Shown: piece by piece, positions 14,737 through 16,881 of the stretch
How the letters are laid out: each line of letters starts with the position of its first letter
Numbering within the stretch: position 1 is the first letter of the stretch
DNA from: Prolixibacteraceae bacterium
GTDB lineage: Bacteria > Bacteroidota > Bacteroidia > Bacteroidales > Prolixibacteraceae
Assembly: GCA_017998095.1 (NCBI GenBank)
Contig: JAGODU010000090.1
Coordinates: 1-16,881 of the forward strand
Direction: 5' to 3'
DNA: 16,881 nt
The notes under the pieces: model-generated
The model's database searches: none
What the model was told of the DNA's origin: nothing
What the model saw: only the letters and a program-made list of their open reading frames with translations
Translations under genes and position numbers: made by a program

Positions 14737-15831
14737 TTATTTAAAATATTCCTTAATCTCTTCATCATTTAAAGAAGGAGTCATATTTGAAATAACTGAT
14801 CCTAAAATATTTGTATCTATAATCGTTTCTCTTTCAATTGCTAATCGTGATGCTTCGTTTACTATGTACTCTATTTCAGCAAAAGTATAGTACTCTGTCA
14901 TTTCTCCAATAAACAACCATTTAATATTGGCATGAGGCCTTCCGTCAAGATGAATTTTGAATGCTTCTATTCTGGCTTCTAAGTCAGGTGTGCCAACAAA
15001 TATCTTTTTATCAAATCTCCCGGGTCGAAGAATTGCATTGTCAATATTTCTTAAATAGTTTGTCGTTCCTACAACAAAGATTCCTTTTTTATTGCATTGA
15101 TCTAACTGTGTCAGGAATTCATTCACTTCTGATTTATAATGAAAGGACACATCTGAATTCGTTCTATTTGGTACTAATGCTTCAATTTCATCTATAAGGA
15201 GTAATGTAGGACTGTTTTTTGCCGCCTCCTCAAATAGTCGCTTGATTTCAATTTGAGTTCCATGAACATATGTACTACCAATATCAGCCGGAGATATCTC
15301 CATGTATTTCATTCCAATCTGTTCAGATAATTTCCTTGCAATAAATGTTTTTCCACATCCAGGAGGTCCATATAGAATTATTCCGTTTGGTAATGGGACC
15401 TTGAATTTCTTATAAATATCTCTCTCATTAAATAAAAGAATTACATCTCTTTCAAAGATTGTTTTTAATTCGTGCATCCCGGCAACACCTTTCCATTTTT
15501 TTGAAGTGTTTTTTGGAGCTGAAATCATCTTATCGTTGAGAAGCCAATAGTAATGTTTTTTAAAGTACTCTTTATAAGCTAAAGCGTTTGAGTTTTCAGG
15601 ATACAATTCACACTCAAGGCAAATAAAGGCTAAGGCTTCCCGATACATTTCCCATTCTATCAGTAGACGTATACGGTAATTATTTAAGAACCTAACAAAC
15701 TCTCTGTAGTAATCAACATATAATCCCTTATCAATTTCACTAATCAATTTACTTATCAGCCAAATTGCTTCTGCCTTCCTTCTTCGATAGACAGATGATT
15801 GAATCTTTTCCGGAATTTGAAATCGTTCCAT
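14737..15831 (-). CDS. AAA+ ATPase, Cdc48/spastin-like, with helical N-terminal domain
   Basis: The 364-residue protein is a ring-type AAA ATPase of the classical clade. The ATPase core (about 112-300) has Walker A GPPGCGKT (155-162), pore-loop candidate STYVHG with Tyr188, Walker B LLIDEIEAL with Asp214-Glu215, sensor-1 Asn258 in GTTNY and the second region of homology ILRPGRFDKKI with arginine fingers at about 269 and 272. The small helical lid follows (TFAEIEYIVNEASRLA). The N-terminal 110 residues are helical, with a TPR-like stretch (YREALAFICLECELYPENSNAL). There is no protease or nuclease domain, so it probably remodels or unfolds a partner. It is 32 bases downstream of the small membrane protein gene on the same strand, and the two may work together. 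Single AAA proteins of this type occur as cargo in mobile elements, in part with defence roles; here that is an inference. Confidence 0.92.
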   Translation of the reverse strand: MERFQIPEKIQSSVYRRRKAEAIWLISKLISEIDKGLYVDYYREFVRFLNNYRIRLLIEWEMYREALAFICLECELYPENSNALAYKEYFKKHYYWLLNDKMISAPKNTSKKWKGVAGMHELKTIFERDVILLFNERDIYKKFKVPLPNGIILYGPPGCGKTFIARKLSEQIGMKYMEISPADIGSTYVHGTQIEIKRLFEEAAKNSPTLLLIDEIEALVPNRTNSDVSFHYKSEVNEFLTQLDQCNKKGIFVVGTTNYLRNIDNAILRPGRFDKKIFVGTPDLEARIEAFKIHLDGRPHANIKWLFIGEMTEYYTFAEIEYIVNEASRLAIERETIIDTNILGSVISNMTPSLNDEEIKEYFK

Positions 15832-15863
15832 TTATCTACATTTTCATTTTATTTGCCGGCTAC

Positions 15864-16232
15864 TCAAAAAAATGTAAACTGAATTATTCCATTCATAATT
15901 AAAAGGGTATATGCAACTATTATGCCTGTTATATCACCTAATAAATATGGCAAGTCGTTATGTCCATCCTTTAATCGTTTAATATCATTAAAAATTGTCG
16001 GAATTGCAACAATTATGACTAAAAACAATGGAAGTTGGAATTTGAATAATTTAAAAATTAAATGAGCTATCATTAAACCAGCAAAGTTGCAAAAAGCACT
16101 ATTACCAAAATTAATCAAATGTCTAATACCAAATTTGATATATAAAAATGAAAGCGGAGTTAAAATAAATGGTGCAATATTTACAACAATTAAAAAAACA
16201 ACAATTCCAATTAAATATGCTAATACAATCAT
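15864..16232 (-). CDS. Small integral membrane protein of unknown function
   Basis: The 122-residue protein has about four hydrophobic segments, roughly 1-31, 45-63, 65-81 and 92-120. A polar turn (DIKRLKDGHNDLPYLLGD, about 82-100) stands before the last segment. No enzyme motif or known family is recognised. It lies between the lipoprotein and AAA+ genes on the same strand, with about 30 bases on either side, so the three may form one operon. Base use is very AT-rich like its neighbours. The hydrophobic pattern and the conserved spacing make it a real gene, but nothing in it tells what it does. Confidence 0.7.
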   Translation of the reverse strand: MIVLAYLIGIVVFLIVVNIAPFILTPLSFLYIKFGIRHLINFGNSAFCNFAGLMIAHLIFKLFKFQLPLFLVIIVAIPTIFNDIKRLKDGHNDLPYLLGDITGIIVAYTLLIMNGIIQFTFF

Positions 16233-16262
16233 ATAAAAAGTTCTTGGTTTATGAGTGATATT

Positions 16263-16496
16263 TTAATTATAACAATATCTACAAGGTTTACGATTTCTAT
16301 TAATTGCTTCTTCTTTTGTAATCTTTTTAATATCACTACTACATCTTCTTAATCCCTCACAATGAGATGATTTATGGTATGATTTTGATTTCGGCCCAGT
16401 ACATATGTAAACATCTTTTGAAAAAGAATCACTACACCCAACTATAAAAATAAGTGATATGATAACTAGTGTGTATTTTATAAAATTTATCTTCAT
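16263..16496 (-). CDS. Small Cys-rich lipoprotein with YHxxxxC-type metal-binding-like domain
   Basis: With the start at MKINF (16496) the protein has 77 residues. A lipoprotein signal peptide ends in FIVGC with Cys21 and Ser at +2. A longer frame reaches back to 16541, but that would place 15 extra polar residues before the signal peptide; the alternative ATG at 16499 differs by one residue only. The mature part is about 55 residues: VYICTGPKSKSYHKSSHC, then EGLRRC and a final RKPCRYCYN. This pattern (Y-H, spaced Cys, K-x-E-A-I, then R-x-P-C-x-x-C) is a small domain I have seen in many Bacteroidota proteins and that resembles the Ada-type zinc-binding fold; its function is not known. It is probably the first gene of the lipoprotein, membrane protein, AAA+ unit. 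Confidence 0.72.
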   Translation of the reverse strand: MKINFIKYTLVIISLIFIVGCSDSFSKDVYICTGPKSKSYHKSSHCEGLRRCSSDIKKITKEEAINRNRKPCRYCYN

Positions 16497-16637
16497 CATC
16501 CATTTTACTATAAACACATCATTTACGTTAAATATTTCCACAATAACTGAAAGTCATCATTACCATTTTAATCTATTTGGATACAGTAACAACAATAAGA
16601 TTTAATCTGCACTAATATACCAAATAATAATTATTCA

Positions 16638-16697
16638 GACTATAGTCCGTGGCTTAAATGTTTTTAATAATTCATTTTAGCTCTGACTAAAGTCAGA
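16638..16697 (+). promoter_or_regulatory. C-box-like palindromic operators before the controller gene
   Basis: GACTATAGTC (16638-16647) and GACTAAAGTC (16685-16694) share the form GACT-N2-AGTC and differ at one base. The second is extended to TCTGACT/AGTCAGA (16682-16697) and ends 3 bases before the start codon at 16701. The first continues as TATAGTCCGTG, the sequence common to operators of restriction-modification controller proteins such as C.Esp1396I. The starts are 47 bases apart. I infer self-regulation of the gene at 16701. Confidence 0.7.
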
Positions 16698-16700
16698 AAT

Positions 16701-16881
16701 ATGATAGCCCAAACTTTCGGTAATGTACTATGTGAATTGAGGAAAGAAAAGAATATTTCTCAAGAGAAACTTGCTGAATATTGTGATCTTGATCGAACTT
16801 ATATATCCTTATTAGAAAGAGGTCTTAGACAACCTACGCTAACTACAATTTTTAAAATTTCATCTGCTTTAAAAATCCGGC
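16701..16881 (+). CDS. XRE-family regulator, probable restriction-modification controller (C) protein, 3' end outside window
   Basis: Sixty residues are visible and the frame is open at the right edge; controller proteins usually have 75-100 residues, so little is missing. The part seen is one HTH_3 domain: FGNVLCELRKEKNISQEKLA, then DLDRTYISLLERGLRQPTL with recognition helix DRTYISLLERG and the start of helix 5 (TIFKISSALKI). The DRTYIS-x-x-ERG motif is very common in C proteins of type II restriction-modification systems. These delay the restriction enzyme until the methylase has protected the DNA. Upstream sits a matched pair of C-box-like palindromes. The ATG at 16701 is preferred because it follows the second palindrome directly; leaderless C transcripts are known. 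Restriction and methylase genes are expected to the right. A generic XRE repressor of the element is the alternative. Confidence 0.8.
   Translation, partial: MIAQTFGNVLCELRKEKNISQEKLAEYCDLDRTYISLLERGLRQPTLTTIFKISSALKIR

Larger units (their letters stand above)
8479..16881. mobile_element. Integrative element in tRNA-Val(GAC), left end; right end outside window
   Basis: The left boundary is drawn at the anticodon loop of the tRNA fragment. The content fits an integrative, plasmid-like island: tyrosine integrase beside the att site, an excisionase-like HTH protein, an SF3 helicase plus Toprim primase-like replication pair, an iteron-like array, then cargo genes on the opposite strand and the start of a probable restriction-modification locus. 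No second copy of the tRNA 3' sequence is found up to the right edge. No relaxase, coupling protein or transfer gene is visible, so whether it is mobilizable or conjugative cannot be judged here. Confidence 0.75.

Noticed and set aside
16542..16637. Possible short gene or promoter between the lipoprotein and C-box
   Set aside because: AT-rich with the weak palindrome AATAATTATT only; no frame with coding character and no TAnnTTTG box on either strand.

Overview
The window looks like a low-GC Bacteroidota genome, probably of the Bacteroidales/Marinilabiliales type; I cannot place it more finely by eye. The signs are a C-terminal type IX secretion sorting domain at the left edge, Bacteroidota-style -7 promoter boxes of the form TAnnTTTG, a single-domain glycogen-synthase-like protein divergent from panC-panD, and a family 3 glycoside hydrolase lipoprotein with a PA14 insert.

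Left half (1-8440), ordinary chromosome. It holds the 3' end of a secreted Fn3/T9SS protein (+). The panC-panD pair (-, overlapping by one base) encodes the pantothenate branch of coenzyme A synthesis. Divergent from it are a degenerate GT5 glycogen-synthase-like gene with its own promoter and terminator, then glmS (+). glmS converges on a GH3 beta-glycosidase lipoprotein (-) across a 14-bp-stem shared terminator. An old tRNA terminator sits just before a tRNA remnant.

Junction (8444-8490). A minus-strand fragment matches the 3' half of a tRNA-Val(GAC), from the anticodon arm to the discriminator base, but the acceptor 5' strand and D-arm are missing. A tyrosine recombinase gene follows at once. 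This is the expected picture of an attachment-site end of an integrative element that uses the tRNA anticodon loop. Everything to its right is probably element DNA, and the rebuilt intact tRNA-Val should lie beyond the right edge.

Right half (8479-16881), integrative element. It begins with integrase, with 11-bp tandem repeats upstream, then an unnamed 301-aa protein and a strong terminator. A plasmid/phage-like replication block follows: an excisionase-type HTH protein, an SF3 (D5/P4-like) helicase and a separate zinc-ribbon/Toprim primase-like protein, then a small zinc-finger protein. Between helicase and primase sits an inverted array of six CTACAC sites, three per strand, at 9-bp period. 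It is the best candidate for the element's replication origin or copy-control site. Upstream of the helicase gene are two interleaved inverted repeats. Past a terminator, three minus-strand cargo genes encode a Cdc48/spastin-like AAA+ ATPase, a small membrane protein and a small Cys-rich lipoprotein. The window ends inside an XRE-family gene preceded by two GACT-N2-AGTC palindromes, one with the TATAGTCCGTG sequence typical of restriction-modification controller (C-protein) boxes. A type II restriction-modification locus therefore probably begins at the right edge. No relaxase or conjugation gene is visible here.
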